A stretch of 64,000 nt of DNA from Artemisia argyi (GCA_030686995.1 CM060703.1:7236597-7300596), one strand, 5' to 3'. Positions 18,536 through 34,700 are shown, counted from the stretch's first letter. The notes: generated by a model from the letters alone, not told the origin. Translations and numbers: made by a program.

Positions 18536-19942
18536 TGATGCGTGGGAATCGCAACAGGCTTTACCTCTCGAGGGATCTCGAGAAGCTTACAACCCCCACC
18601 AGGCAGTGTACCTGATCGTTGTAGTATAGTATAGTGACAAGTACCGGGGGATTGATCGTTCAGCTTAGGAATAGTGTCGCTAGGATTAGAAAGCCTAAAT
18701 ACTAGTTCTAAAGGTGAGGGATGATTATTTTTTGTGTTTTTATATTTTATAGAAAGCAAATTAAAATCTCGGGTTTGAAGGATTTGGGCGGAATTAGTTG
18801 CTAATCAACTAACCCAATACTAAGATGCAATCAAAATAAAATACTAGAAATGAAAATAAACTAATTTATACTAAGGTTGTGAGCAGTAATTGGAGAAAAT
18901 GTGTTTACTTAGATTTCACTACTCCCTAGATATCTTTTACACATTAATTACTTGTTATAATTGCATGGATGACGGATCGTATTCCTTAATACCATTCATG
19001 GGGTGGCACACATAACTCCCCAATTCTATGAGCTCTTATCTCCTCCTACACCATGCCCAGCACAACTATAGGGATTGTAAACAGTGGCTCATGCATTAAA
19101 TACAACCAATAAAGACCTAGTGCGCGTTGGTTCATGTTTCTTAAGACGTTCAAGCATGTTACCAATTGGAGATCTGCCAGTTTTCTTAAGCCTAACATAT
19201 AAATCATTCATCCAAGACAAGAATAAACAAGTAATCAACACATAATCAATATCTAGGTTTCATTAGATCTAAGCAAACACAAGATAGATCTAGCCTAGCA
19301 TGATGGAATTAAGACAAGAACAAGATATAGACAACCAACACATAGACATATTGATTGAATTAGAAGAACACTTATCTTGATTAATCATGCAAGGTATCAA
19401 GGGGTTGGAACCCTTGAAAAACCTGTAAAGTTACACCAAAATCGTACTTAGGGTTTCTCCCAAAACTTCTCTCTTTAAATGTGAAAAATTAGAAAACTAT
19501 ATATAGAAAAAGGGGTCTGACGGCGTCAAGACCAATTAGGTGACGCCGTCACCTCGCCGCCAAAACAATCCTCGGACTGCCTAGATCTACATTTGACGCC
19601 GTCAAGAACAATTTATTTCCAGGCCGTCATGACTTTTACTCTTAACGCCCTACCTTCATGATGCCGTCAAAACTCTTTTGGGTCGTCATGGAATTTTACT
19701 CTTGACGCCGTCAGGGAACTACTCTTGACGCCGTCACCTACTGTTCCCAGCATGGAAAATTAAGACTTTGGCGTTTTCTTCACTTTTATGCTCCAAAAAC
19801 GTCCGAATTGCTTCCTTTTCCAGATTTCACTCCCAAAGCACCTAAAATCACAAAAGGAACGATTTAGGGCAATATTTGATCAAATAAATTCGAATTCGGC
19901 CTTAAATGACCCCCTAAAAACGGATCATTTTTCGCCTCATCA
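18536..19942 (-). repeat. 3' LTR of the gypsy-like element (left copy)
   Basis: 1407 bp, TG...CA bounded when read on the minus strand (TGATGAGGCG ... CACGCATCA). A TATA box, CTATATATAG on the minus strand, lies at about 19497-19506. Five perfect copies of the 11-mer TGACGCCGTCA or its complement lie upstream of it in U3 at 19518, 19541, 19594, 19703 and 19726. Confidence 0.92.
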
Positions 19943-22469
19943 TATACCCTTATACTTGAGATTTGCTTGTCCTCAAGCAAATGCATTTTTATTCTACTCA
20001 AAATACAAGTTAGGGGTCATTTAACACTAATATAAAAGTAATTACAACAAATAATCGTTCCACTAAAGACCAATAGACAAGCACGGAGGTCATACACAAG
20101 CACCTCACAAATAGTGTTTAGATACTCACATCTCTCGGGTGTAATAAAGTGTAAATTACAATATGGAAACGGAAGATATCTCTCACTACCTGTCATAGCA
20201 AAATAGATTACCATAGGCTTGGGAAAGGATCAAACCTCCACCACATGGCGTAAGCACCTAGGATAAACTATCAAAGAGGTCTTTTAAAGGGTTGTAACGT
20301 TAGGTGTAGGGATATGAAATACACGGTTTTGTTGGATAAAGGAAGTTTTACTGGTGGCGAGTTAACAATCTTGGTTAATTACATGTACAATGTGGCGTTG
20401 CTAAGCCAAGACTAGACTCGACTTAAGCTAATAAATGAAAAATAACAAAAACATAAAATGAACATAGAATAAAAAGGGATGGTAGTCCGTATGTTTTTTT
20501 CTCTCTCATTTTTTTTTTTTTTTTTTTTTTTGCATACACTCTTACCCTACCATCCAAAATAATACATCATAGGGGTTGAACATTCCCCTTACACTTGAAT
20601 CTTTACATACTTTACATTAAACTAATCTAATGACTCGAATTAAGAAAATCAAAACACTTGGAGCACTTTTAAGATTAACGTACATATGAGGGTAATAAAT
20701 GATGTTCTTCCCCATTACTCCATAAAATAAGTACTTACCCATGAGTCCCAATCGTCCCAAAACAATATGTACAAGGATATGACTCGACTTAGCAACCATG
20801 TAATCAATTAGAAAGTTAACTTAGGGTTTAACAAATAACAATAATGCACTAAAAATGAGCGCATACACAGAAGGCTAAGGCGATTTGGGTGTACATTTAA
20901 GTGGGGTGTAACAAATTCTTCCTTTAAGTAAAATGCTTAAAGTTAGATACGAAAAGATAGGCTCGGAGGGGTGTACTAGGGGTTTCGTGTACTAAAAATG
21001 AGTACAACGCTAAGGGTGTGGGAAAAATTAGTTGACTTAACTAGCCAAGTAATATGACTTAAATAGTCAAGTAATTATGATACGGGTTTAACACAAGGGT
21101 GATCCTAATGCCTCTTATCATGTAGTAAATCCTACCACACGAATGTAGTCTCACTAGCGGTCTCGGGATGCATCACTAACGCAAATTCTAGAATCTAAAT
21201 TCTACCGGTACACTCATAAGCACTAATAGTAAATGCTTTTCCTATCAAATCTAAAGGCGAACCTCACATTTTTGGGTGGAAAATTTTTCTGAATATACTG
21301 TTATGTGCTAGTCATACAATCTCCTATCCATGAGACGCTTGCTATGGCTAAAGTTTCACTCCTAAATGTTGTAAAAAAATTTAAATTTGGCGCTAAAATT
21401 GCACTAACAAGTATTTCTCATAGTTTTATTACACATCTACCATTAAACAAAACAAACTCAAGCGAAAGTGCATATGTAAGGTATCATCTTTTTACCCTCC
21501 CCTTACACTTAAGATGAACATTGTCCCCAATGTTCAAGTAAAGAATGTAAAAGTGAAAAAGTAAAGAGAATGAAAAAAAATACTCCCCTGATTCGCTCGG
21601 TATGGATAATAGGATGGCCAGGTTAAATCTTCCTCCAAGAAAATGAACAATCAAAGCTTCCCTTCCAGAATATAAATCATCTTCTTGTCATACATAACCT
21701 GTAAAACCTGACAAAACAAACAAAAACCCAAAGCATCAACCCGAACAAAGATAACTCACAACTAGATGTAATTCCAGACTTAGGAATAGAAACAAAACAA
21801 TTAAAGATATAATGCTTGTGGAATGAATGTTTGCAGATTTCCTGGAGTTTATAAAACTAAAGAATCAACAAAAACTTTAAGACTCCGGTATAAACAAAAC
21901 TAGCAAAATTTCCAGAATTTTACACATGACGCCGTCAAGAGTAAACTCGTGACGCCGTCAGAAGTGACCTGCAGAAATTCTTATGTTAAGTTTCCGGAAA
22001 ATTTCTGGAAAAACTTCGTCCTACTTCCTGGAAAATCCTGTAAAACATCATTACGACTCGATACAAGCATTTGACTCTAACAAGTACTAATATACATGTC
22101 CATTTAATATTGTTGTGGTTCATGCTCAATTTTGTTCTTATAAACAAATTTGGATCTCCCTTACACTTATCTTCTGCAAAATACCTTTATATGCAATTAA
22201 GACGAAGTTAAAAACAAAATAAAGCATTTTCACAATTTACTTTGAAACATGAGCCACAAACAACAAAAATAGAACATGCATACGGAAACAAATAAAATCA
22301 AACAAACAAACAAACAAACAAATAAAAACAAACAAAACATGGGTTGCCTCCCAAGAAGCGCTTGTTTTTGTTCGAGTCACGAGCCTGACTCTACCCTTAT
22401 TTAACGGAAATAGGGGAGGTTCTCCCTACACTTAGGATTAAGTGTGGGTGAAAGTAGCGATACACACCC
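19943..22469. other. Internal non-coding region of the retrotransposon
   Basis: No open frame of interest. Next to the 3' LTR, the minus strand reads CTTGAGGACAAGCAAAT..., a wording common just upstream of the 3' LTR in plant gypsy-like elements. The polypurine tract itself is weak (AAGGGTATA). Two TGACGCCGTCA 11-mers lie at 21927 and 21950. A poly(T) run is at about 20511-20532. Confidence 0.6.
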
Positions 22470-23348
22470 TTAAGGTGTGAATATGCCACGTGAGGTGAAG
22501 GGGGGGGGTGAGTGAATGGCTTCCTTCATCCTAAAACTACCCGGATAATATTGGTTGATGGGTGGGTCGGTTCCTCTATTGTCTCCTAGATGTATATTTA
22601 AGGATGGAAAGTTGTGTAAAGGTTGAGGTTCCGGTTCATCAACACTAGGAAATTCCCTAGAACTAGGAGTAAGGTTATCACTACAAGTATTCAAACCTAT
22701 ATCCTCTAATGGTGCCTGGTCCAAGGGTTCTACTTCTATTGGGGTTCCTATAGTCTTTTCTACTTCTTCCGGGTAAGTCACGGGCGGTGTGTATGCCTCA
22801 AATGATGCTAGGACTTGTGGGGTACTTAGTGGGCTTGGGTTTTCTACTATCTCTTCCATCACATCAATATCACCTATGTGTTCATCTTGTATTATGGTAG
22901 TACATAACCATGACATGCAACTAGGTGGCTCAACTCTAACCTCATGTGTGTCGTATGTTTTGGTGAAATCTACCCCGCTCATACAACTAGGTAGTTCAAC
23001 ACTAACCATCTCATAATCTTGGTTTGATTCTAAGTTCATGTTCTTAGAAACTAGGTCATCTCGCTCATACGAATCCACCAATTCGTTGAACTTATGGGTA
23101 ACGGTTAGGAAGCTTTTCTCAAAATTCATCCAAAGGGTCTCACTAAAAGGAATTGATCCTAAAAATGATCGTCTAATAGAAAACACACATGCATAAAATT
23201 CATCAAACCCATCTAAATTTACACCCATCTCCTCTTGTATATATGTAAGATCACTTAAAAATTCATTGGAACAACATGAGGCAAATCTATCCGAGTAAAC
23301 TAATTGTTCCTCTATAGTTAATGATCTAAATGGAATTTCATCAGCCAT
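22470..23348 (-). CDS. Unknown ORF of the LTR element, 292 aa
   Basis: The ATG at 23348 gives a protein beginning MADEIPFRSLTIEEQLVY; the open frame extends a little upstream without another ATG. I see no zinc knuckle, protease, RT, RNase H or integrase motif. The protein is acidic, with repeated PSCMS-containing segments (VELPSCMSGVDF, VEPPSCMSWLCT) and a Pro-rich C-terminal half (PPVTYPEE, PLDQAPLED, PSSREFPSVDEPEP). It begins about 150 bp from the primer-binding site, the position normally taken by gag, so it could be a diverged gag remnant or a captured host fragment. The function is unknown. Confidence 0.5.
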   Translation of the reverse strand: MADEIPFRSLTIEEQLVYSDRFASCCSNEFLSDLTYIQEEMGVNLDGFDEFYACVFSIRRSFLGSIPFSETLWMNFEKSFLTVTHKFNELVDSYERDDLVSKNMNLESNQDYEMVSVELPSCMSGVDFTKTYDTHEVRVEPPSCMSWLCTTIIQDEHIGDIDVMEEIVENPSPLSTPQVLASFEAYTPPVTYPEEVEKTIGTPIEVEPLDQAPLEDIGLNTCSDNLTPSSREFPSVDEPEPQPLHNFPSLNIHLGDNRGTDPPINQYYPGSFRMKEAIHSPPPFTSRGIFTP

Positions 23349-23496
23349 GGAGACAAATGAAAATGGTTTTACAAATAAAGGGCACAAAGAAAAAGATAGA
23401 CTACAAGTAAACCTAAAAATAAAAATAAAATCTTACTAGAAAGGAATCTAGCAAGTAGACCTAATACAAAGAAATTCTAACCTAGACAATAACTAT

Positions 23497-23515
23497 TCCC
23501 CGGGCTGCGGCGCCA
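23497..23515 (-). promoter_or_regulatory. Primer-binding site (tRNA-Asp type)
   Basis: On the minus strand this reads TGGCGCCGCAGCCCGGGGA, seven bases after the 5' LTR. It resembles the TGGCGCCGTTGCCGGGGA primer site of plant gypsy elements that use tRNA-Asp, with a small internal change. It fixes the element's orientation. Confidence 0.85.
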
Positions 23516-23521
23516 AAAATT

Positions 23522-24951
23522 TGATGCGTGGGAATCGCAACAGGCTTTACCTCTCGAGGGATCTCGAGAAGCTTACAACCCCCACCAGGCAGTGTACCTG
23601 ATCGTTGTAGTATAGTATAGTGACAAGTACCGGGGGATTGATCGTTCAGCTTAGGAATAGTGTCGCTAGGATTAGAAAGCCTAAATACTAGTTCTAAAGG
23701 TGAGGGATGATTATTTTTTGTGTTTTTATATTTTATAGAAAGCAAATTAAAATCTCGGGTTTGAAGGATTTGGGCGGAATTAGTTGCTAATCAACTAACC
23801 CAATACTAAGATGCAATCAAAATAAAATACTAGAAATGAAAATAAACTAATTTATACTAAGGTTGTGAGCAGTAATTGGAGAAAATGTGTTTACTTAGAT
23901 TTCACTACTCCCTAGATATTTTTTACACATTAATTACTTGTTATAATTGCATGGATGACGGATCGTATTCCTTAATACCATTCATGGGGTGGCACACATA
24001 ACTCCCCAATTCTATGAGCTCTTATCTCCTCCTACACCATGCCCAGCACAACTATAGGGACTGTAAACAGTGGCTCATGCATTAAATACAACCAATAAAG
24101 ACCTAGTGCGCGTTGGTTCATGTTTCTTAAGATGTTCAAGCATGTTACCAATTGGAGATCTGCCAGTTTTCTTAAGCCTAACATATAAATCATTCATCCA
24201 AGACAAGAATAAACAAGTAATCAACACATAATCAATATCTAGGTTTCATTAGATCTAAGTAAACACAAGATAGATCTAGCCTAGCATGATGGAATTAAGA
24301 CAAGAACAAGATATAGACAACCAACACATAAACATATTGATTGAATTAGAAGAACACTTATCTTGATTAATCATGCAAGGTATCAAGGGGTTGGAACCCT
24401 TGAAAAACCTGTAAAGTTACACCAAAATCGTACTTAGGGTTTCTCCCAAAACTTCTCTCTTTAAATGTGAAAAATTAGAAAACTATATATAGAAAAAGGG
24501 GTCTGACGGCGTCAAGACCAATAAGGTGACGGCGTCACCTCGCCGCCAAAACAATCCTCGGACTGCCTAGATCTACATTTGACGCCGTCAAGAACAATTT
24601 ATTTCCAGGCCGTCATGACTTTTACTCTTGACGCCCTACCTTCATGACGCCGTCAAAACTCTTCTGGGTCGTCATGGAATTTTACTCTTGACGCCGTCAG
24701 GGAACTACTCTTGACGCCGTCAGGGAACTACTCTTGACGCCGTCACCTACTGTTCCCAGTATGGAAAATTAAGACTTTGGCGTTTTCTTCACTTTTATGC
24801 TCCAAAAACGTCCGAATTGCTTCCTTTTCCAGATTTCACACCCAAAGTACCTAAAATCACAAAAGGAACGATTTAGGGCAATATTTGATCAAATAAATTC
24901 GAATTCGGCCTTAAATGACCCCCTAAAAACGGATCATTTTTCGCCTCATCA
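23522..24951 (-). repeat. 5' LTR of the gypsy-like element (right copy)
   Basis: 1430 bp, 23 bp longer than the left LTR because the unit CAGGGAACTACTCTTGACGC plus CGT is tandemly repeated once more. It carries seven perfect TGACGSCGTCA 11-mers (24504, 24527, 24580, 24645, 24689, 24712, 24735) upstream of the CTATATATAG box at about 24483-24492. Confidence 0.92.
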
Positions 24952-24984
24952 GCCTTAGTCACGTTAACGTTGTGCATGCTCTAA

Positions 24985-25513
24985 TAACAACTGTTTAGTC
25001 AAGGGAATTAAACCAAGCACCTGATCGACACCTCCTCAACACAAACACACCCTAAAACAAACATCCGTTTTGAGTATTGAGTTTTGCATCAAGGAAACCG
25101 ATTAGGTGGTTACATTGATTAATCTCACGATTAACATGTGAGATATAAATATTTAGATGTATGATGAAAAGGTCACTAGGACATAAATAAAACTTGTAAC
25201 ATTTTGGTTATGTTAAAAGTATGGAGTTTTGCATTAAGGGGCAATGACTATTTAGTTGTTTACACCGACCTATTTCACGACTAACATGTGAGAACTAAAT
25301 TTTATGATGCTAAAATTAAAAAAACGTTGGGACATAAACTGAAGTTGTAGCTTTCAGTTTATATTGCATATACGTCACCGCTAAGCTGCTGTATAGAGAC
25401 AGTTTTGTGTCAACATCAAAGTTTGACGATAAACTAATTCAAGTAAACGTTGAGGAAAAAGCGATTCTAAAAAAAATTAGATTGTCAAATGGGTGAAAAT
25501 TCGAGGATTCGTC

Positions 25514-25544
<31 letters not shown>

Positions 25545-26035
25545 GTTTGATCTAAACATGTACTTTTTGTGTTATGGGAAAACATCATGTTAACCCGATA
25601 TAAACATTAAAATATTATAATATACAAAGAAAATGACTTTAAAGAACGTGTCGAGAAAATATGAAATTATGATGAGCAAGCTAGGACCTCTCAAGCTTTG
25701 CACATATCCTTAGAAAAATTAAAAGTGTAGTTAGCTTGTCTAATTATTTACATATTTCTTATTTTCTATGATCAAGTTGCATAACATTTTTCTAATAAAT
25801 ATGACAGTTGAAAACTCATTGAATCTTTACTTTAATTTATTAATGTGAATAACAAAATATCGTCAATTCATACATAACTTTAGATATCATTTCTCATCAT
25901 ATTCCCAAACTCTCAAAGCCATCAACCATCTTCAAGTATACACATACAATACAAAACCATAATTCTTTAAACAAAATACAAGTCAAAACAAACAATCTTG
26001 ATGACATACGTGTTCTAATAGGAGTTCATAAGCTC
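24985..26035. other. Intergenic DNA between the Harbinger element and DAHPS-2
   Basis: AT-rich with a poly(T) run at about 25509-25540; no gene seen. The last 200 bp (from about 25800) resemble the 3' flank of DAHPS copy 1. Confidence 0.45.
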
Positions 26036-30049
<4,014 letters not shown>

Positions 30050-32860
30050 GTTTTGGTAAGTACTTTTTTTGTTTTGGGTTATTGAAGAGTTGGCTTTGGA
30101 GAAGTGTTGAGAAGTGAATGTGGTTTATATAATGGAGTGGTTTTGAGGTGGTGGGGGTGGGTGGGTGGGAGAAATGAGTTTGGTAGGAAATAAAATTGGA
30201 AAAAGAAAACTATTAAAGTTTTGATGATTTTACCTACTTGAGATTAACTTGTGAAGACAGAGTGTCTCACGAAAAAGTACATAAAAATACTCAGAGACCC
30301 ATGAATTTTGTGGGTCCCTGAGTACTTTTTTGTACTTTTTATGGGTCCCTAAATAATTTTTGTATTTTTTGGTGTGTTTAACTTGTGCTCCCAGGGCACA
30401 AGTTAGAAAAACCCTTGTTTGTATTCTTGTTGTGCTAATGGCATGTATTTTTTATATATTTGAGATATTGTTTTTTAAGATATTGTATTTTTATAATAAA
30501 ATTATTATTGTTAGATAATTGAGTTTATATTTTGTATAATATATATTTGATGATTTTACCGGGTAATATATGTTAGATGACTAGATTAGTTTGCTCAAAG
30601 TTGGCAAACTAACCTAGTCATCTAACAACATGTAATTAAGAAGCTAATTTTTGTGATGTTATTTGAATGTAAAATTTATGTCATGTTGCATGTCACCCAC
30701 GATTACATGTCGATACTTTAATAAAGGTTTCTAACACTCTTAAAACGTATATACTTAAGGTGCATTTGGTTTGCTGAACCAAATAGTAATGACTATAAGA
30801 TTGATAGCAGTGGGTATGAGTTTTAAAACCGCTCGCAAGCTATAAGTATGATAAAATTCTTTCATCAAACCTAACGCTTTAAACCAAACATCACTAAGCA
30901 TAGACATACACATTCCTCTATTTTCAAGTCCATAATCCAAATGCACATCATAATCATTACGACACGTACAATTCACGACACGTCGGTTTTTATAAGCGAG
31001 AAAATTCAAAAATATCATTGTCATCTTCCTCATTAACCTACATGACATTTAGCATTCCTTTTGAAAATCTTATGCTACATTATTTAAAAGTGTTTAATGT
31101 TAATCTTATGGTTTTTCTTTTCCATGTTCCTATAGTGAAACAAAATGTTACATCATATGGTTGTTCCTTGTAATTTAGTAATTCTTTCCTTTAATGTAAA
31201 TCTTGTATTAATGTATCATTAAATAAGTTATTATAAAATCCTAAATAATGTAGTATTGACAGCCACATACGTGTTGAGTTTCTTTATTCTTTTTTGAGAG
31301 AATATTCACAAGTGAAAAAAAGACCTTGCAAATTATGATTACACAAAAGAATATAAAACACACCAAATGTATGTCCTTAAACTAGTTTTTTCCGTATGGC
31401 ACAAATATACCATGCAATTGCAAACAAAAGTCTAGTTTTAGTTTTTGTTAAGATAATTTAAAGAGATGTGATACATGGACCTAATAAATACCTTTTTGTA
31501 AAATAGAAAAGTAATGACCAACTCCAAATGATCATTCTTGAGAAAGAAACCTTGTATTTTTTCATTGATAACTCAAATGGAATATATGTTTATGAAAAAT
31601 CAAAAAATAATCATAAAGAAACAATTATAGGTGAATGAGAGGGTTAGGTAAAGGGTAGTTTTGTAAAGTATTATGAAAATCAAATCAAATATAATATATG
31701 GTGGAATTATGGCAAACGAGTTTTAATGATTGTTAAGTCAATGTTTGTTTGGTTTGTGTCAAGAGCCTACCTACTCCCTCGCGGCTGCTATTTTCATAAC
31801 TTTAACTACTTTTTTCTTTCCTAAAGCTAAATGCGAGATTATGCCATCCGAATGGTTCATGTGCAGGGCTCTAAACAAATTATAAATCGTGTAATTACTT
31901 ACTATATATTAATGTATTTCGATCTTATATGATTTGGGTTCACAAAATCCTTAATCGATAAGAAGATTTTAAAAATGTATAATAAAAATATATGCATACA
32001 ACCATACATAAATAAGTGAGTATTACCGTGCATAATGCATAATCGGACGCTTCTGAACATAAATGAACGAACGTGACTTATATTTATGCGTGTTCATTTA
32101 AATATATGGACATAAAATTAACGATGCAACGATATTTAACCAAAGGGGCTAACATGTAAATTATAACAGAATTACTTAACATCAGTTAAACTAAAGGACC
32201 GGTGGTGTTATTTGTTTACCAATTTAAGAACTACCAGTGCAACTTCAAACTTTGAGGGACGAAGGTTGCTACTTTTGAGAAACTACAAAAACCATCCATG
32301 TAATTTACTCTAAATAAAATGAATATTTTTGCAATACTTCATGAAGTGTTCACTGGATTTACAATCATATCTTATAGTTCAATTCATATATAAAAGTCTA
32401 GGGTGGCAATATCTAACCCAACACAAAATCCGACCTAAAATCTACATGAAAATTAACAGGTTCGAGTTGAATCTAAATAGATTTTTGGGTCGGGTTTGGG
32501 TTAACCCATCTAACCAGTTTATTAAACAGACCAGGTTTGAGTTGAGAATAAATTAAGCGGGTTGACCCACCAACCCGTTTAAGATTTTGTTCTTAAATTA
32601 AAAATTATTTATATTATACGTGTTAAATGGGTTAAACGGATCGATCCACAAACCTGGTTAACTCATGTAATGTGCCACATTTTGTATATAAGATAGGTTA
32701 AATGGGTCAACCCGAAACCCATTTAACAATGTACTGTAACATATTTGGACATAAGAATAAAAATTAAATTGCTTGTATAAAACTTACGTATAAATGGTAA
32801 CAAAGTTAGTATCTTATAAGAAACCCAATTAATAAAAAATTTCAAAAAGGGAAAAATATT
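30050..32860. other. Intergenic DNA upstream of DAHPS-2
   Basis: Includes the DAHPS-2 promoter region (30050 onward). A palindromic stretch at about 30260-30420 carries GGGTCCCTGAGTACTTTTTTGTAC-like inverted words, probably MITE-derived. The region 32399-32750 contains a repeat made of degenerate GGGTT/AACCC words (for example GGGTCGGGTTTGGGTTAACC), similar in style to the CCGGT-rich MITE at 14.0 kb. No gene seen. Confidence 0.4.
32399..32750. repeat. GGGTT/AACCC-rich dispersed repeat
   Basis: Starts near GGGTGGCAATATCTAACCCA and is composed of short words such as GGGTTGACCC, AACGGGTT and TTAAATGGGT on both strands. This looks like a MITE family with sub-repeats. The ends and target duplication were not resolved. 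Confidence 0.4.
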
Positions 32861-32864
32861 ATAT

Positions 32865-33660
32865 TGTAATTTTAGAGTAATTGCCTTGCCTTGTACGGAG
32901 TATTATTCAACCCAAATCAATATATAATGTGCAAAAGACTATTCTAAATAAACATGTAAATAGACCAAGCTTAACAAACTACTAAAAGCTCATAACATTC
33001 CCTCGCGGTTGGAGTGAGAGAGGACTGAACACTTAAATAATACGGAACTCCTCAAACAATGCAGAAGGTAACCCCTTCATGAAAATATCAGCATACATAT
33101 AACAAGATACCACATGAAGAATACGAATTTGCCCCCGTGTGACCATGTCACGAACAAAGTGAATATCAATTTCAATATGTTTCGTCCATTGATGTTGTAC
33201 AAGATTAACAATCAAATAAATAGCACTGACATTATCACAATAAACAAGTGTGGCCGTCAATAGTGGGGAATGCATTTCCGAAGAAGATGACGAATCCAAA
33301 CACTCTCAGCAACAACATTAGCAACACCTCGGTACTCAGCTTCGACGCTAGATAGTGAAATAGCGTGCTGACGCTTAGAAGACCAGGACATAAGGTTGTC
33401 CCCTAAAAATACACAATAACCGGAAGTAGAACGTCTAGTGGATGGACAGCCAACCTAATTAGCATCAGAATATGCAACAAGAGATCCAGTAGAAAATGCA
33501 TATAGTTGTAAACCAAATCCAATGTACGACGAACATAGCAAAGTACACGCTTAAGAGCTGCCAAGTGAGGCTCTCTTGACTCTGATACAATGTAATTTTA
33601 GAGTAATTTTCTTGCCTTGTATTATTTACTCAAATCAATATATAATGTATTGACTAATAG
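32865..33660 (-). mobile_element. Internally deleted Ty1/copia element with short LTRs
   Basis: The 3' LTR (32865-32997, TG...CA, 133 bp) and a partial 5' LTR (33591 to about 33650) share TGTAATTTTAGAGTAATT and a CAATATATAATGT stretch. Immediately inside the right LTR the minus strand reads TTGTATCAGAGTC, a variant of the copia primer site TGGTATCAGAGC. Between them only the 3' end of pol remains. Most of gag-pol has been deleted. Confidence 0.75.
33033..33570 (-). pseudogene. Copia pol 3' end (RNase H) remnant
   Basis: In shifting minus-strand frames one reads VLCYVRRTLD, GCPSTRRSTSGYCVFLGDN, SWSSKRQHAISLSSVEAEYRG, then LVYCDNVSAIYL, TKHIEIDIHFVRD and YADIFMKGLPSALFEEF. These are the RNase H segments that close Ty1/copia polyproteins, in the correct order. 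A frame change near 33300 and a premature stop near 33460 break the frame. Confidence 0.85.
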
Positions 33661-33997
33661 ATATGTGCGCTTAGCTTGATGAAGAAAAAAAAAATCTATC
33701 ACTTCTAAAATTTTTCACAAGTGAAGGGAAAAAGTACTCATTAGTCATAAAAAAAAACTAAAAATAAAACCTTGTGTGTTTTACTTAGAGCATGAGCAAT
33801 GCATCAAATCTTTAAAGATTTGATGCACTTAATGCATTTAATGACTTAAAGGATCAAGAGAGAAAACTTTTAGCAAAAGCTTGAGGTTTACCAAGAACAT
33901 ACCATTCAAGAATATATATTGTATAGATTAACTACTAAAATGCATATATAACATGAACACCAACATAACCTTACCTACCAAACTAATTCAAAGCTTA

Positions 33998-34325
33998 GAC
34001 TAGTTGTAATAAGGAGCAAAATCCCGGTCGGTTGCACAAGAGGGACGAGTCCACGTTGTTAAACTCGGTCGGGAGATATTGGTCGGTCGAGAAGGAATCG
34101 GGGGAGTGAGTCGGTTGGCCGACCGTTTCATTTCACACACAAAAACAAAACTGTGTGAGGCTTGTGTGTTTAGTGTTTATTTAATATATTTTTGTGGGGT
34201 ATGTTTTTTGTGGTGTCGGACTCCTTATTACACTAAGTTGGTTACGAAATAGCTAGTCTTTGAGAGAAAAGGCTAAGATAACAGGAAAGACGTAGGTCAC
34301 TTGAGAGTCCTTATTACAACTAGTC
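33998..34325. mobile_element. Harbinger-like MITE (328 bp), TTA target
   Basis: Terminal inverted repeats GACTAGTTGTAATAAGGA at both ends, flanked by TTA (33995-33997 and 34326-34328). The three-base TTA target fits PIF/Harbinger. Inside is TTTTTGTGGGGTATGTTTTT; the same wording occurs at about 37970, inside a related, more decayed copy (about 37840-38090). Confidence 0.75.
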
Positions 34326-34478
34326 TTACTAACCGACAAACCGACCTACAACTACTACTACACCGAGACTAAACCTGGATATCATAAAATGAAGATCCAA
34401 CGTACTAAACGCATGAGACATAACCCCTTGAACCTCCACGCGAACACTTTCGAACATACAATATGATTTCCCTCAGGA

Positions 34479-34700
34479 TGGGTTTGGTTGGGGGTAAATT
34501 GGGGGAATTTGAGAGGGTTTAAAATTAAAATTCCTCCATTATATGTGTTTGGTTCATAATAAAGATGTGGGCTCAGAAATTTTAATTGTATGAATAGAGC
34601 TATAAGTGGGCCATTTTAATTCCTTTCACATGAGAAACATTTTCATTTGCTCAGAATTTTAAATTACACAATTTATATATCTTGAACTAAACGCCCCTCA
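34479..34700. mobile_element. Possible hAT-like MITE
   Basis: Left end GGGTTTGGTTGGGGG and right end AACTAAACGCCCC are roughly inverted, with AAATT-rich arms. No target duplication was fixed. Confidence 0.35.

Larger units (their letters stand above)
18531..24956 (-). mobile_element. Non-autonomous Ty3/gypsy-like LTR retrotransposon
   Basis: A complete insertion of 6.4 kb: LTRs at 18536-19942 and 23522-24951, flanked by a perfect 5-bp duplication GCCTT (18531-18535, 24952-24956). Orientation is minus: the primer-binding site lies just left of the right-hand LTR, and the 3' LTR is the left one. The internal region (3.6 kb) has no recognisable gag, protease, reverse transcriptase or integrase, only one unknown ORF. 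It is therefore a large non-autonomous (LARD-type) element mobilised in trans. The LTRs differ by 13 substitutions (10 transitions) plus one 23-bp tandem copy, so insertion is recent. Confidence 0.92.
16691..24981. mobile_element. PIF/Harbinger element carrying a retrotransposon insertion
   Basis: The right terminus GTTAACGTTGTGCATGCTC (ends 24981) is followed by TAA (24982-24984). The left terminus near 16691 reads AAGTATGCACATCCATAAC, about 13 of 17 matches to the inverted right end, and is preceded by TAA shared with the adjoining MITE. Three-base TAA duplications and GAGCATG-type termini fit PIF/Harbinger. It contains a decayed ORF1 on the minus strand and no recognisable DDE transposase. 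Without the 6.4-kb retrotransposon it would be about 1.9 kb. Alternatively, one composite element runs from 16354 to 24981. Confidence 0.65.

Noticed and set aside
22470..23387. A 305-residue start for the retrotransposon ORF
   Set aside because: The codon at 23387 is TTG; the first ATG is at 23348.
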